This document shows positions 7,206 to 14,744 of a stretch of 24,380 nt of DNA, piece after piece. Position 1 is the first letter of the stretch. Each line of letters begins with the position of its first letter. The notes under the pieces were generated by a model. That model did no database searches, had not been told where the DNA came from, and was given only the letters and a program-made list of their open reading frames with translations. The DNA comes from CAYNYI01 sp964401455 (GTDB taxonomy: Bacteria; Fibrobacterota; OXYB2-FULL-49-7; CAYNYI01), in assembly GCA_964401455.1 (NCBI GenBank), contig CAYNYI010000041.1, forward strand, positions 1-24,380. Reading direction: 5' to 3'. Position numbers and translations under genes: made by a program.

Positions 7206-7369
7206 CCGGATTACAGGAAATTTCCACCATTTCTTGCAAACGAGGGTTTATTTTATATAAGCCAATGTTTACAAAAGACTTACAGCATGTCGATACAATT
7301 ACGTTCTTTTTTTAATTTTACTTTTTGCATTGTTATTCAAGAACTTACATATAACGGGTAAAACAAAGA

Positions 7370-8815
7370 ATGAATGTTGATAATTTGTTAGCAAGCCAGC
7401 ATTTCCCCGAATCTTCAGAATCATATGAAACCAAAAAATGGAAAGAGTCATTAAAGCTAATAAGCATTAAAATAGGCGACTCAGCTACGGAATCATGGTT
7501 CAGGCTCGCAAGAATAAAGTCTGTTAAGGGCAGGACTGTCACTATCGCGGTTGCGAATACCATTATTCAGCAATTCATCTCGTCAAATTTCATAAATCCT
7601 CTCTCCGATTCTCTTTCAGAAGCACTTGGCAGAAATGATTTAAAAATTATTTTCGATATAGACAACAGCATTCTGCCTCCGGAAGAAAAAGATCCTTCCG
7701 GAAAATGCCCAGTTCCGGTTGACGACGACTCCATTGTTGAAAAGATTTCAAGGGGAAGGCAGTCTGAAAAGGATACACGCAGACGCCCGGACCTTCCGGA
7801 TCTTAACCCCTCATATACTTTTGAGAATTTTATTTCCGGCGACTCTAACCGCATGGCATATGCTTCTTCGCTCGCTGTCGCCGAGCATCCCGGCGGAACA
7901 AACTTCAACCCCCTTGTGATATACGGTGGAACCGGTCTCGGTAAGACCCACCTTCTGAACGCAATAGGCAATTTCGCAAAAGACAATGAGACGGTACACA
8001 GAATAAAATACATTTCCGCCCAGGAATTTCTCATCAGGTATGTAGATTTTGTGCTAAAAAAAAGGAAATCCAGTGAGTTTTACAATGAATACCGAAATAT
8101 AGACCTTTTACTTCTGGACGACATTCATATCCTCGCAGATAAAGACCGCACACAGGAAGAATTCTATAAAATATTCAATCACCTCATGAATATGAAAAAA
8201 CAGATAGTCATAACCTGTGACCGCCCGCCGGAAAAGATCCGGGGAATGCATGAAACGCTTTTAAGCCGGTTTTCCGGAGGACTTACGGTTGACATAAAAC
8301 TTCCGTCTTTTGAAACACGGATGGCTATTCTCAAAACAAAAGCGGAGTCCGACGGAGTGGAACTTCCCGGAGATGTTCTTGAGTTTATTGCCGAACACTG
8401 CACCTCTCACATAAGAGAACTCGAAGGTATTCTCAACCGTATAATTGCCATTACCACAATACTCGGAACAAACATTACTATAGAAAATATCAGGGAAATG
8501 CTTGGAGAGCTTGTTCCTGCAAAAGACAACCGTCTTACCCTTGATAAAATAATAAAGACCGTCGCTTCCGAATTCGACATATCGGAAACAAAGATCAAAG
8601 CAGCCTCAAGATGTAAGAATGTAATTATTCCAAGACAAATCTGTATGTATCTGGCGAGAAACTACACTCATTGCGCCCTTGAAACAATAGGCCTTTATTT
8701 TGGGAAAAACCACAGCACCGTAATCCATTCATCAAGAAAAGCAGAAGCGCTTATAGATCAGGATTCTCAAATAAAAGCAAAGCTTGAGTCCGTTAAAAAA
8801 ACCTTGAGTATTTGA
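7370..8815 (+). CDS. dnaA: Chromosomal replication initiator DnaA
   Basis: A 481-residue AAA+ initiator that melts the chromosomal origin. Domain I (about 22-90) has the typical WKESLKLISIKI start. An acidic, poorly conserved domain II spans about 95-145. The AAA+ module has Walker A GGTGLGKTH (186-194), Walker B LLLLDDIH (246-253), the LLSRFSGGL arginine-finger region (297-305) and sensor II IRELEGIL (348-355). Domain IV (about 385-481) ends with the box-reading signature ALETIGLYFGKNHSTVIHS (436-454). Length and order are normal for the family. The SD before the ATG is weak (AAAG). The gene is not followed by dnaN or gyrB but by an unrelated membrane protein. A DnaA-box-like site (7375-7383) lies within codons 2-5. 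Confidence 0.98.
   Translation: MNVDNLLASQHFPESSESYETKKWKESLKLISIKIGDSATESWFRLARIKSVKGRTVTIAVANTIIQQFISSNFINPLSDSLSEALGRNDLKIIFDIDNSILPPEEKDPSGKCPVPVDDDSIVEKISRGRQSEKDTRRRPDLPDLNPSYTFENFISGDSNRMAYASSLAVAEHPGGTNFNPLVIYGGTGLGKTHLLNAIGNFAKDNETVHRIKYISAQEFLIRYVDFVLKKRKSSEFYNEYRNIDLLLLDDIHILADKDRTQEEFYKIFNHLMNMKKQIVITCDRPPEKIRGMHETLLSRFSGGLTVDIKLPSFETRMAILKTKAESDGVELPGDVLEFIAEHCTSHIRELEGILNRIIAITTILGTNITIENIREMLGELVPAKDNRLTLDKIIKTVASEFDISETKIKAASRCKNVIIPRQICMYLARNYTHCALETIGLYFGKNHSTVIHSSRKAEALIDQDSQIKAKLESVKKTLSI
7375..7383 (-). promoter_or_regulatory. DnaA-box-like site within the first codons of dnaA
   Basis: A second TTATCAACA (minus strand) lies 221 bases after the first and overlaps codons 2-5 of dnaA. 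It belongs to the 15-of-16-base repeat with 7153-7168. Because it is coding, it could be fortuitous. Confidence 0.35.
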
Positions 8816-8944
8816 TTCAGCCGTACTCCACGCAGGCTCTTTTTCCTTGAATAAAAAACCCGCTTATATATATATTACCTTATACGGTCTTTGCCGTGAT
8901 TAGACTTAATTAGTAACACTAATGAAAACAGGAGTTTTCAATAA
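8816..8944 (+). promoter_or_regulatory. Intergenic region with candidate promoter and palindrome before the DUF4159 gene
   Basis: TTGAAT (8847-8852) and TATATT (8871-8876) are 18 bases apart and form a fair promoter. A small inverted repeat ACGG/CCGT lies at 8884-8897, and a perfect one, ATTAGT-AAC-ACTAAT, at 8909-8923, just upstream of the SD AGGAG (8930-8934). The latter could be an operator or a small RNA stem. No clear dnaA terminator was seen. Confidence 0.45.
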
Positions 8945-10861
8945 ATGGCACTAGTCCAGAGAACTAATAAAAAATCACTGATGATATCAGTCCTTATCGC
9001 CCTGGCCGTAAATGTAGTAGTCGGATGGATATTCTGGGAAGTAAAAGGTGAACAGATGTACCAGGACTACGTTGCAAAAATGCAGGAAGCGCGTAATCCG
9101 CCCCCCCCGAAACCCCCAAAAGTCAAAGCACCCAAGGTCAACCTGGAGCAACCCAAAATTGATGTAGCCTTTAAGGTAAACACTGATCTGAAGCTCGATG
9201 TAAAACCGGAATTCGAACTGGATCTTTTTTCCGGAATGGACGAAGGCGGCGGTTTCGAGGACCTGGCCGCCGACATAGATTTCGGAAGTTATGATATAGA
9301 AGACGAACAGATGACGCTAAGCCTCGGAAACCTTATGCAGGGGCTTGATCTCGGCATAGGCTCAAACAAGAAGGTCAGTGTGGCCGGACACGGGAAAAGA
9401 ATGCGGGCAAAACTTCATTTGACCACGCTGGAGACTCCGGGACAATTTATTGCGCCCTGGTCGGGTAATACAAAAAGAGATGAGTGGGACGCTGTTATTA
9501 TCAGTGAAAAGATAATTCCTTCCGCCAGAAGCTGGCTCAATGAGAACACAACCATAAAAATTTCCAAATCAACAAGAACAATGGATTTAAAGACGACATA
9601 CTCCGACTGGGTCGAGGATATTCAGGAAAGAGGCCCTAAAAGCACGGAGGGGCTCGGAGACGACTATGAACTTTTAGCGAAAAACCGATTGTCGGATGCT
9701 ATCGATAAAATTTTTACAGACCGCATAAGCGGAAAACAGAAAATGATAGTCCGGACACGTAACAGCTTTTTCGATTATATTGAAAAAAAATACTTTGTGG
9801 ATATCAGCGAAATGGCACCGGATAAAGCGATGGATACTCTGTCCCGCAGGAATAATCTGAGAGACTGGCGCAAAGAAGGAATCATAATGTCTATTGAGGC
9901 AGTACGCTCTCTATCACCTCAGCAAAGCGAAACCTCTCTTTTAAAAACCGTTAAACCAGTTTATACCTTTTACAGACAATCCCGAATGCTTCAATCACCT
10001 TTGATTCTGTACACCGCGGTAATGTTCTCTCCGCTCGCTAATGAAAACCTTGCCCTTATAAGACACTACATTAAAAACGGCGGTTTTATATGGGTTGATG
10101 AGCCCGGCTGGGGCTGGATAGAAGTTCCCGAAAATATGCGGAAATTTATTTATCATGTGATGTCCTTCGATCAACCTGACATAATGAGCAATGTGGAAAG
10201 AAGAACATTTAAGAAATTAAATGAAGATGATTCGGATATACCCGGATATAACCTGGAGTCACCGTTTCCAAATCCCGGACATCCTGATGTTTATATTCCA
10301 ATATCAATTTCAGACAAGAGCAATATTGAAATAAACATTTACAACCGTCTCGGTCTCCTGGTTAAAAATTATAAAAAAGAGAATGTCGAAGCGGGAACAT
10401 ATTTCGACAAAAGTGCCGCTCTAAGGTGGGAATGCAAGAACAACAGCGGAGAGCCGGTCGAAAGCGGATGGTATTTCTGCCAGATGCGTTCAGGGCTTTT
10501 TCAGCAGACCATGCCCTTCAGAGTAGACAAACTGCGGAAGCTTGATGAAAACCATGAGGTATTCAAAAGCGTCTGGAAATTATCGGGAGTGCCTCTTGGG
10601 AACATCAATAAAAATTCCCAGCATTGGGACGAGAGGCCTTACGGGCGAGGGGCTTTCGGATGGCACCTGAATAACAGACTTGCTGTTCTGTATACAGAAG
10701 AAGCCGCAGTTATGAGAGGAATAAGCGATGCCAATAAACTATACGGAGACGCTGCCGGCAGGAATCAGAGCATAATAGACCAGTGCGGAAAGTTTTTCCA
10801 CAATGTAATCGGCTATGTACTCACCCAACCCGGGAGTGCTGCTCATGACCCATGCAGGTGA
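8945..10861 (+). CDS. TonB-like membrane-anchored DUF4159 protein with inserted FlgD-type Ig domain
   Basis: A 638-residue protein of unknown function. A single membrane helix (about 11-31) is followed by a proline-rich stretch (51-64, NPPPPKPPKVKAPK) like that of TonB-type anchors, then an acidic, repetitive region (about 70-140). The centre (150-345) is unrecognised. The C-terminal part resembles DUF4159: LILYTAVMFSPL (353-364), an LIRHYIKNGGFIWVDEPGWG segment (371-390) and a distal half with NHEVFKSVWKLSG (536-548), NNRLAVLYT (576-584) and NVIGYVLT (620-627). Between the halves, about 436-527, sits a FlgD/sorting-type Ig fold: FPNPGHPDVYI, INIYNRLGLLVK, AALRWECKNNSGEPVESGWY. A periplasmic location is likely. 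AGGAG ten bases before the ATG supports the start. It lies alone between dnaA and the convergent dcw cluster. Confidence 0.7.
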   Translation: MALVQRTNKKSLMISVLIALAVNVVVGWIFWEVKGEQMYQDYVAKMQEARNPPPPKPPKVKAPKVNLEQPKIDVAFKVNTDLKLDVKPEFELDLFSGMDEGGGFEDLAADIDFGSYDIEDEQMTLSLGNLMQGLDLGIGSNKKVSVAGHGKRMRAKLHLTTLETPGQFIAPWSGNTKRDEWDAVIISEKIIPSARSWLNENTTIKISKSTRTMDLKTTYSDWVEDIQERGPKSTEGLGDDYELLAKNRLSDAIDKIFTDRISGKQKMIVRTRNSFFDYIEKKYFVDISEMAPDKAMDTLSRRNNLRDWRKEGIIMSIEAVRSLSPQQSETSLLKTVKPVYTFYRQSRMLQSPLILYTAVMFSPLANENLALIRHYIKNGGFIWVDEPGWGWIEVPENMRKFIYHVMSFDQPDIMSNVERRTFKKLNEDDSDIPGYNLESPFPNPGHPDVYIPISISDKSNIEINIYNRLGLLVKNYKKENVEAGTYFDKSAALRWECKNNSGEPVESGWYFCQMRSGLFQQTMPFRVDKLRKLDENHEVFKSVWKLSGVPLGNINKNSQHWDERPYGRGAFGWHLNNRLAVLYTEEAAVMRGISDANKLYGDAAGRNQSIIDQCGKFFHNVIGYVLTQPGSAAHDPCR

Positions 10862-11015
10862 GTTGACCGTTTTCCTCTGAATGAAACTGTTCCAGGACAT
10901 TTTCTTTCTTGCATAGTACTCTGGTCTTATATTCTCTGCACATTTTTGCGCTGAAACATTCATAACATTCAGAGTTATCTATAGTCCCTTTTCTTTTACA
11001 ATTTATAATAAGCAT
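10821..11015 (-). CDS. Possible small Cys-rich protein downstream of ftsZ
   Basis: A 64-residue frame with an SD (GGAAGG, about seven bases from the ATG) begins 80 bases after the ftsZ stop on the same strand. It ends inside the 3' end of the DUF4159 gene on the other strand (41-base tail-to-tail overlap). It has six cysteines: C6, C17, C20, C27, C35 and C54, with a CxxC-x6-C cluster (ECYECFSAKMC) that could bind zinc or an iron-sulfur cluster. No family is recognised. The good SD, position and clustered cysteines argue for coding; the small size and overlap argue for caution. Confidence 0.45.
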   Translation of the reverse strand: MLIINCKRKGTIDNSECYECFSAKMCREYKTRVLCKKENVLEQFHSEENGQLTCMGHEQHSRVG

Positions 11016-11035
11016 TTCTTACCTTCCGTTTATAT

Positions 11036-11074
11036 CCCGCCCCCGATTCTTTCTTTTCTAAAATCCGGGGCGGG
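11036..11074. terminator. GC-rich hairpin between convergent ends, possible transcription end signal
   Basis: CCCGCCCC (11036-11043) pairs with GGGGCGGG (11067-11074), and GATT (11045-11048) with AATC (11062-11065), with one C-C mismatch and a 13-base loop. It lies 21 bases beyond the ftsZ stop. Neither strand has a T-run after the stem, so it is not a classical Rho-independent terminator. It may protect the 3' end of the dcw mRNA, or act as an attenuator before the small Cys-rich ORF. Confidence 0.45.
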
Positions 11075-11095
11075 CCACATTAAATAACAAATCTA

Positions 11096-12703
11096 TTAAT
11101 AGTACTTTCTGAGGAATGCAGGAATTTCCTTATCCTCCGGATCAGTATCGTTTATTGATATCCTCTTATCATCAATATAAACGAGTTCCTCGGTATATTT
11201 TTCTCTCGCTTTTTCATTTCCATCCGCTTCAGAAGAACTTTCAATCTTTTTTTGTCTGCCTTCTGCTTCTAACAGCCTCCTTCTTTCTTCGGACTCATCT
11301 GCGCGATTCATCTCCGACTGCGTCCGACGCTTTGCCTCTTCAGCAATTCTTTCCGCGGTCTTTTGCTCCGCGGCCTTCTGCCTCGCAAGTTTTCTTTCTT
11401 CAAGGATCTCTGAAAAAACGCTGTCGGAATCATCATCGAAAATACCAAAAGGTTTTGAAACGCTTTCAGAGTATTTTTCCTTTTTCTCTTGCCTTTCACC
11501 GCTATTTAAAAGTTCTTCTGCCTTTTTGAGATCGTCTCTAATATTCGAGAGGCTGAATTCCTCTTCTTCGGCTTCATTCTTATTCAAGACCTCTTCATGC
11601 TTTACTTTTTGCCTGTCTCTTCTAACCTCAATTTTACTTTCTTCTTTAACAGCTCTGTTTTCCTTGGATACCGGGTTTATTTTAGCGGCTATACTCTTTT
11701 CCGCCTCCGCATTCCGGCTCATAAGAATACGGTCCACTTTATTAAAACCCGTGGCGATTACGGTAACACGAATATCATCCTTCATTTCAGAGTCATTAAC
11801 CGCCCCGAAAATAACATTTGTTTCGGAATCTTCCCCTACCGCGTCATTAATAATTTCAGTGGCATCCTGAACATCATGCAGGCTCAGGTTTTCGCCACCG
11901 GTAATGTTTATCAGAACTCCCTCTGCTCCCGTTATGTCTATTTCTTCGAGAAGAGGACTTTTTATGGCAAGTTCTGCGGCCCTTTTACCTCTGTCATCAC
12001 CCTGGGCTTCTCCGGTACCTATAAGCGCGTCTCCCATTCCTTTCATTATCGTGCGTGCATCCGCGAAATCGATATTTACAATTCCGGGTACACTTATAAG
12101 ATCTGAAATCCCCCGGGTGGCGTGATACAATATACTGTCTGCGATTCTAAATGACTCTTCGAGAGATTTATTCTTGTCAACAATATTCAGCAGCTTCTGG
12201 TTGGGAATAACAATAATAGTATCAACGGATTTTCGAAGTTCCTCAATGCCTTTAACAGCATTTCTTGAACGTACTCTTCCCTCAAACATAAAAGGGGTAG
12301 TTACTATACCTACGGTGAGTATTCCCATATCCTGTGCTATATCCGCGACTATCGGTGCCGCACCTGTTCCGGTTCCTCCGCCCATTCCGGCGGTAACAAA
12401 AACCATGTCGGCACCCTCAAGTTTAGAGGCTATGTGGTTTTTATCTTCCTCAATAGCCATACGCCCCATTTTCGGGTCGGCGCCAGCGCCAAGGCCCTTC
12501 GTGACCTTTTCTCCAATTTGAATTCTGGTCTGGGCCTTGTTTGTGTCAAGGGCCATGGCATCGGTATTGATAGCAATAAACTCAACACCACTCAAACCTT
12601 CATCAACCATACGATTGACTGCGTTTCCTCCGGCACCGCCTATGCCGATAACTTTCATTTTTGCTCTTGATTCAAAAGCGTCATTATCAAATGTTAAATT
12701 CAT
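11096..12703 (-). CDS. ftsZ: Cell division protein FtsZ with long charged C-terminal linker
   Basis: Tubulin-like GTPase that polymerises into the division ring. The GTP-binding region has IGIGGAGGNAVNRM (19-32) and the tubulin signature GGGTGTG (108-114). The catalytic synergy-loop region NIDFAD is at 210-215. The globular part ends near residue 325. It is followed by about 195 residues of highly charged linker, including a probable long helix (about 431-486, rich in E, K, R and A), and then the conserved tail EIPAFLRKYY (526-535), which binds FtsA and other partners. At 535 residues it is far longer than the usual 350-400. The ATG at 12703 is chosen because GGGGGGA lies five bases upstream; an in-frame ATG four codons earlier overlaps that SD. 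It is the last of the dcw genes, 45 bases after ftsA. Confidence 0.98.
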   Translation of the reverse strand: MNLTFDNDAFESRAKMKVIGIGGAGGNAVNRMVDEGLSGVEFIAINTDAMALDTNKAQTRIQIGEKVTKGLGAGADPKMGRMAIEEDKNHIASKLEGADMVFVTAGMGGGTGTGAAPIVADIAQDMGILTVGIVTTPFMFEGRVRSRNAVKGIEELRKSVDTIIVIPNQKLLNIVDKNKSLEESFRIADSILYHATRGISDLISVPGIVNIDFADARTIMKGMGDALIGTGEAQGDDRGKRAAELAIKSPLLEEIDITGAEGVLINITGGENLSLHDVQDATEIINDAVGEDSETNVIFGAVNDSEMKDDIRVTVIATGFNKVDRILMSRNAEAEKSIAAKINPVSKENRAVKEESKIEVRRDRQKVKHEEVLNKNEAEEEEFSLSNIRDDLKKAEELLNSGERQEKKEKYSESVSKPFGIFDDDSDSVFSEILEERKLARQKAAEQKTAERIAEEAKRRTQSEMNRADESEERRRLLEAEGRQKKIESSSEADGNEKAREKYTEELVYIDDKRISINDTDPEDKEIPAFLRKYY

Positions 12704-12748
12704 AAATCCCCCCATAGGATTATAGTTAAAAGATATATAGGATTTTTT

Positions 12749-13996
12749 CTAAAAATACTCCTTGATATTAAAATTCTTCAGCCCTCCGAAAAGCCCTTTA
12801 ACATAGCCTCCGAAACCTCCGCCGCCGGTTTCCGGCTCTTCTTCTTCGTCTTCAATAACTTTCTCGAGACCGTACATAACAAGACCGACTCCTGTAGCGA
12901 ATACAGGGCTGCCGGCCTCTTCACTCAATCCGGAGAAGCCTTGCGGCTTTCCGATCCTTACTTCTCTACCGAAGACCTTCTCAGCCAACTCGGCTGTACC
13001 TTCCATCATTATGCCCCCTCCGGAAAGAACAATCCCGGCGGTGAGAGTATCTGAATACTGAGACTTTTCAATCTCCTTTTTTGACAATTCAAAAATTTCT
13101 TCCATACGGGCTTCTATTATTCCGGCAAGCTTTTTCTTGGATTCCTCCCGGCTGGCCCTTCCGCCGATACCCGGTACCTCTATAAATTCATTTTGATCCA
13201 CAAGTGACGAGAGCGCTACTCCGTGCCGCCGTTTTATGTTTTCCGCATCTGTGTAGGGAGCACGTATACCGTGTGAAATATCTTTTGTAACATATTCTCC
13301 GCCGAATGGTACGACGGCTGTATGATATATATTGTTCTCATAAAAAATCGCTATATCGGTGGTTCCACCGCCGATATCAACCAGTGCTGTACCCAGCTCT
13401 TTTTCATCCGGTTTTAAAACCGAATAGCTGGAGGCAAGAGATTCAAGAACGATTTCCTCAATTTCAAGTCCCGCTTTCTCTACACTTTTATAAATATTTC
13501 TTATTGACGCGGAGGCGCCGTGGACAAGATGAACTTCAGCCCCCAACTTTACTCCGGACATTCCTATCGGTTCTTTTATTCCCTCCTGACCGTCAATCGA
13601 ATAATAACCCGGAATACAGTGTATTATTTCTCTGTCCGGGGGCAGGCAAAGGGCCTGGGCGTGTTTAAGAACCGCACTGATATCCTTTCTTGTTACTTCT
13701 TTTTCATCTCCTTCAATGGCGACATCACCTTTCGCGCTCATTGACATAATATGCTCACCGGCAACGCCGACAAAAACGGAATTAATTTCCACTCCCGCCA
13801 TTAACTCGGCCTCCTCAACGGCCTTCCTGATCGACTGAACAGTCTGAGCGATATTCACGACAACACCCTTGCTAAGCCCCTCGGAAGGACTTACCCCGGT
13901 GCCGACGACATTCAGACGACCTTCCTCATTGACTTCGCCTATAACAACACCTATTTTGGTGGTGCCTATATCCAGGCCTACAATGAACTCTTCCAT
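12749..13996 (-). CDS. ftsA: Cell division protein FtsA
   Basis: A 415-residue actin-like protein that tethers FtsZ to the membrane and recruits later division proteins. Phosphate-1 motif LDIGTTKIG (8-16), phosphate-2 motif VDIGGGTTDIA (206-216) and the adenosine motif GIVLSGGGIMMEG (321-333) are present. A 1C-type subdomain lies near 84-165. The tail is acidic (382-389, EDEEEEPE), then Gly-rich, and ends in a probable amphipathic membrane-targeting helix (GGYVKGLFGGLKNFNIKEYF, 396-415). The length is normal. GGGAGG is correctly spaced before the ATG. It lies 31 bases after the ftsQ-like gene and 45 before ftsZ, the usual dcw order. Confidence 0.98.
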   Translation of the reverse strand: MEEFIVGLDIGTTKIGVVIGEVNEEGRLNVVGTGVSPSEGLSKGVVVNIAQTVQSIRKAVEEAELMAGVEINSVFVGVAGEHIMSMSAKGDVAIEGDEKEVTRKDISAVLKHAQALCLPPDREIIHCIPGYYSIDGQEGIKEPIGMSGVKLGAEVHLVHGASASIRNIYKSVEKAGLEIEEIVLESLASSYSVLKPDEKELGTALVDIGGGTTDIAIFYENNIYHTAVVPFGGEYVTKDISHGIRAPYTDAENIKRRHGVALSSLVDQNEFIEVPGIGGRASREESKKKLAGIIEARMEEIFELSKKEIEKSQYSDTLTAGIVLSGGGIMMEGTAELAEKVFGREVRIGKPQGFSGLSEEAGSPVFATGVGLVMYGLEKVIEDEEEEPETGGGGFGGYVKGLFGGLKNFNIKEYF

Positions 13997-14027
13997 AATG
14001 CCTCCCGTCTTTAATATTTTCTTTTTA

Positions 14028-14744
14028 CTAATTCCTTAAATAAGCCGTATTTCTGAATCTGAGATCCAGTACCCCGGCGGTCTGCAATTTTTCCGGCATT
14101 TTGATCTTCATGATAGAATAATTACTTATAGCTTCTTCCACATTATTAATATCCATTCTAACCATAGTTCCACCATTTGTATAAATCGAAAACCCTGTCC
14201 CCTCCTCAATCATGACCTCCGACAACTCATTTTCAAGATGAGTGTTTCTTATAACGGTAAGAACTTCTTTAAGTTTCTTGAGCTCTGCGCTGTCGATAAA
14301 ATCCCCTGTTTTTTTATGCTTTAAGTTTATACCGGATACAAGTGGGACAGTATCGGCCGCTCCGACCTGATGGTGTATAATTTTCCCTGAAAGCATAATA
14401 TCAAAGACATTTCCAAACCCTGTTACTGCTATGATGCGGTCTTTGAATATTTTATTCTCTTCATCGCCATTGTTTTGTTTGTGGTCAACGTTCTGCAAGG
14501 AAGTGGAATCTTCTTTTTTTACTTCAACTATTGTCTTGGCCGGCTCAGGTGGCCGAGAACCTATTTCTTCAATCCATTTTTTTGTTTCGCGTCCCATATC
14601 TTTTCCGAATAACAGCATGGCCAATACTATGACTGTAAATGAAGCAGACGGTAAAGAAAATCCTTTACCAATATTATCTGAACGCACACGTCGTATATTT
14701 TTGGTCTTTCTTTTCTTTCGTCTGTTCTTTCTGACAGCAGCCAT
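14028..14744 (-). CDS. ftsQ: FtsQ/DivIB-like division protein
   Basis: A 238-residue bitopic membrane protein. The cytoplasmic N-terminus is very basic (RKNRRKKRKTKNIRR, 5-19), one membrane helix spans about 32-47, and the rest is extracytoplasmic. Residues about 133-235 fit the FtsQ/DivIB beta domain, with PLVSG (134-138), a helical segment (151-171) and the closing VLDLRFRNTAYLR (225-237). The POTRA domain normally found just after the membrane helix is not recognisable; that stretch (50-105) is charged and Asn/Gln-rich. Position between murC and ftsA is the main support. The ATG shares its A with the murC TGA stop (TGATG), and GGGAG lies upstream; a GTG one codon earlier is the alternative. 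FtsQ links FtsB/FtsL and FtsWI to the early division ring. Confidence 0.82.
   Translation of the reverse strand: MAAVRKNRRKKRKTKNIRRVRSDNIGKGFSLPSASFTVIVLAMLLFGKDMGRETKKWIEEIGSRPPEPAKTIVEVKKEDSTSLQNVDHKQNNGDEENKIFKDRIIAVTGFGNVFDIMLSGKIIHHQVGAADTVPLVSGINLKHKKTGDFIDSAELKKLKEVLTVIRNTHLENELSEVMIEEGTGFSIYTNGGTMVRMDINNVEEAISNYSIMKIKMPEKLQTAGVLDLRFRNTAYLRN

Larger units (their letters stand above)
7055..7369 (+). promoter_or_regulatory. dnaA upstream region
   Basis: This 315-base gene-poor stretch holds a near-consensus promoter (7099-7127), a possible 22-codon ORF (7137-7205), a DnaA-box-like TGTTGATAA (7154-7162), a weaker TGTCGATAC (7288-7296), a perfect palindrome GGAAATTTCC (7216-7225) and a T-rich tract (7305-7326). 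It might include origin elements, but the boxes are few and none is the exact consensus, so no origin is called. No T-tailed terminator was seen after flagellin. Confidence 0.5.

Noticed and set aside
7055..7369. Calling the dnaA upstream region a chromosomal origin
   Set aside because: Only one box within one mismatch of consensus lies in it (a second is inside dnaA) and no box cluster is visible; GC skew cannot be judged from this window.
7567..8034. A 155-codon open frame on the minus strand within dnaA
   Set aside because: It is antisense to the DnaA Walker A region; no domain is recognised.
12719..12724. TATAAT on the minus strand just before ftsZ as its own promoter
   Set aside because: No -35 element is at the right distance, and initiation would fall inside the ftsZ SD.
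11116..12725. Several open frames on the plus strand across ftsZ
   Set aside because: They are shadows of the long charged FtsZ coding region; translations are low-complexity or Ser/Phe-rich with no motif.
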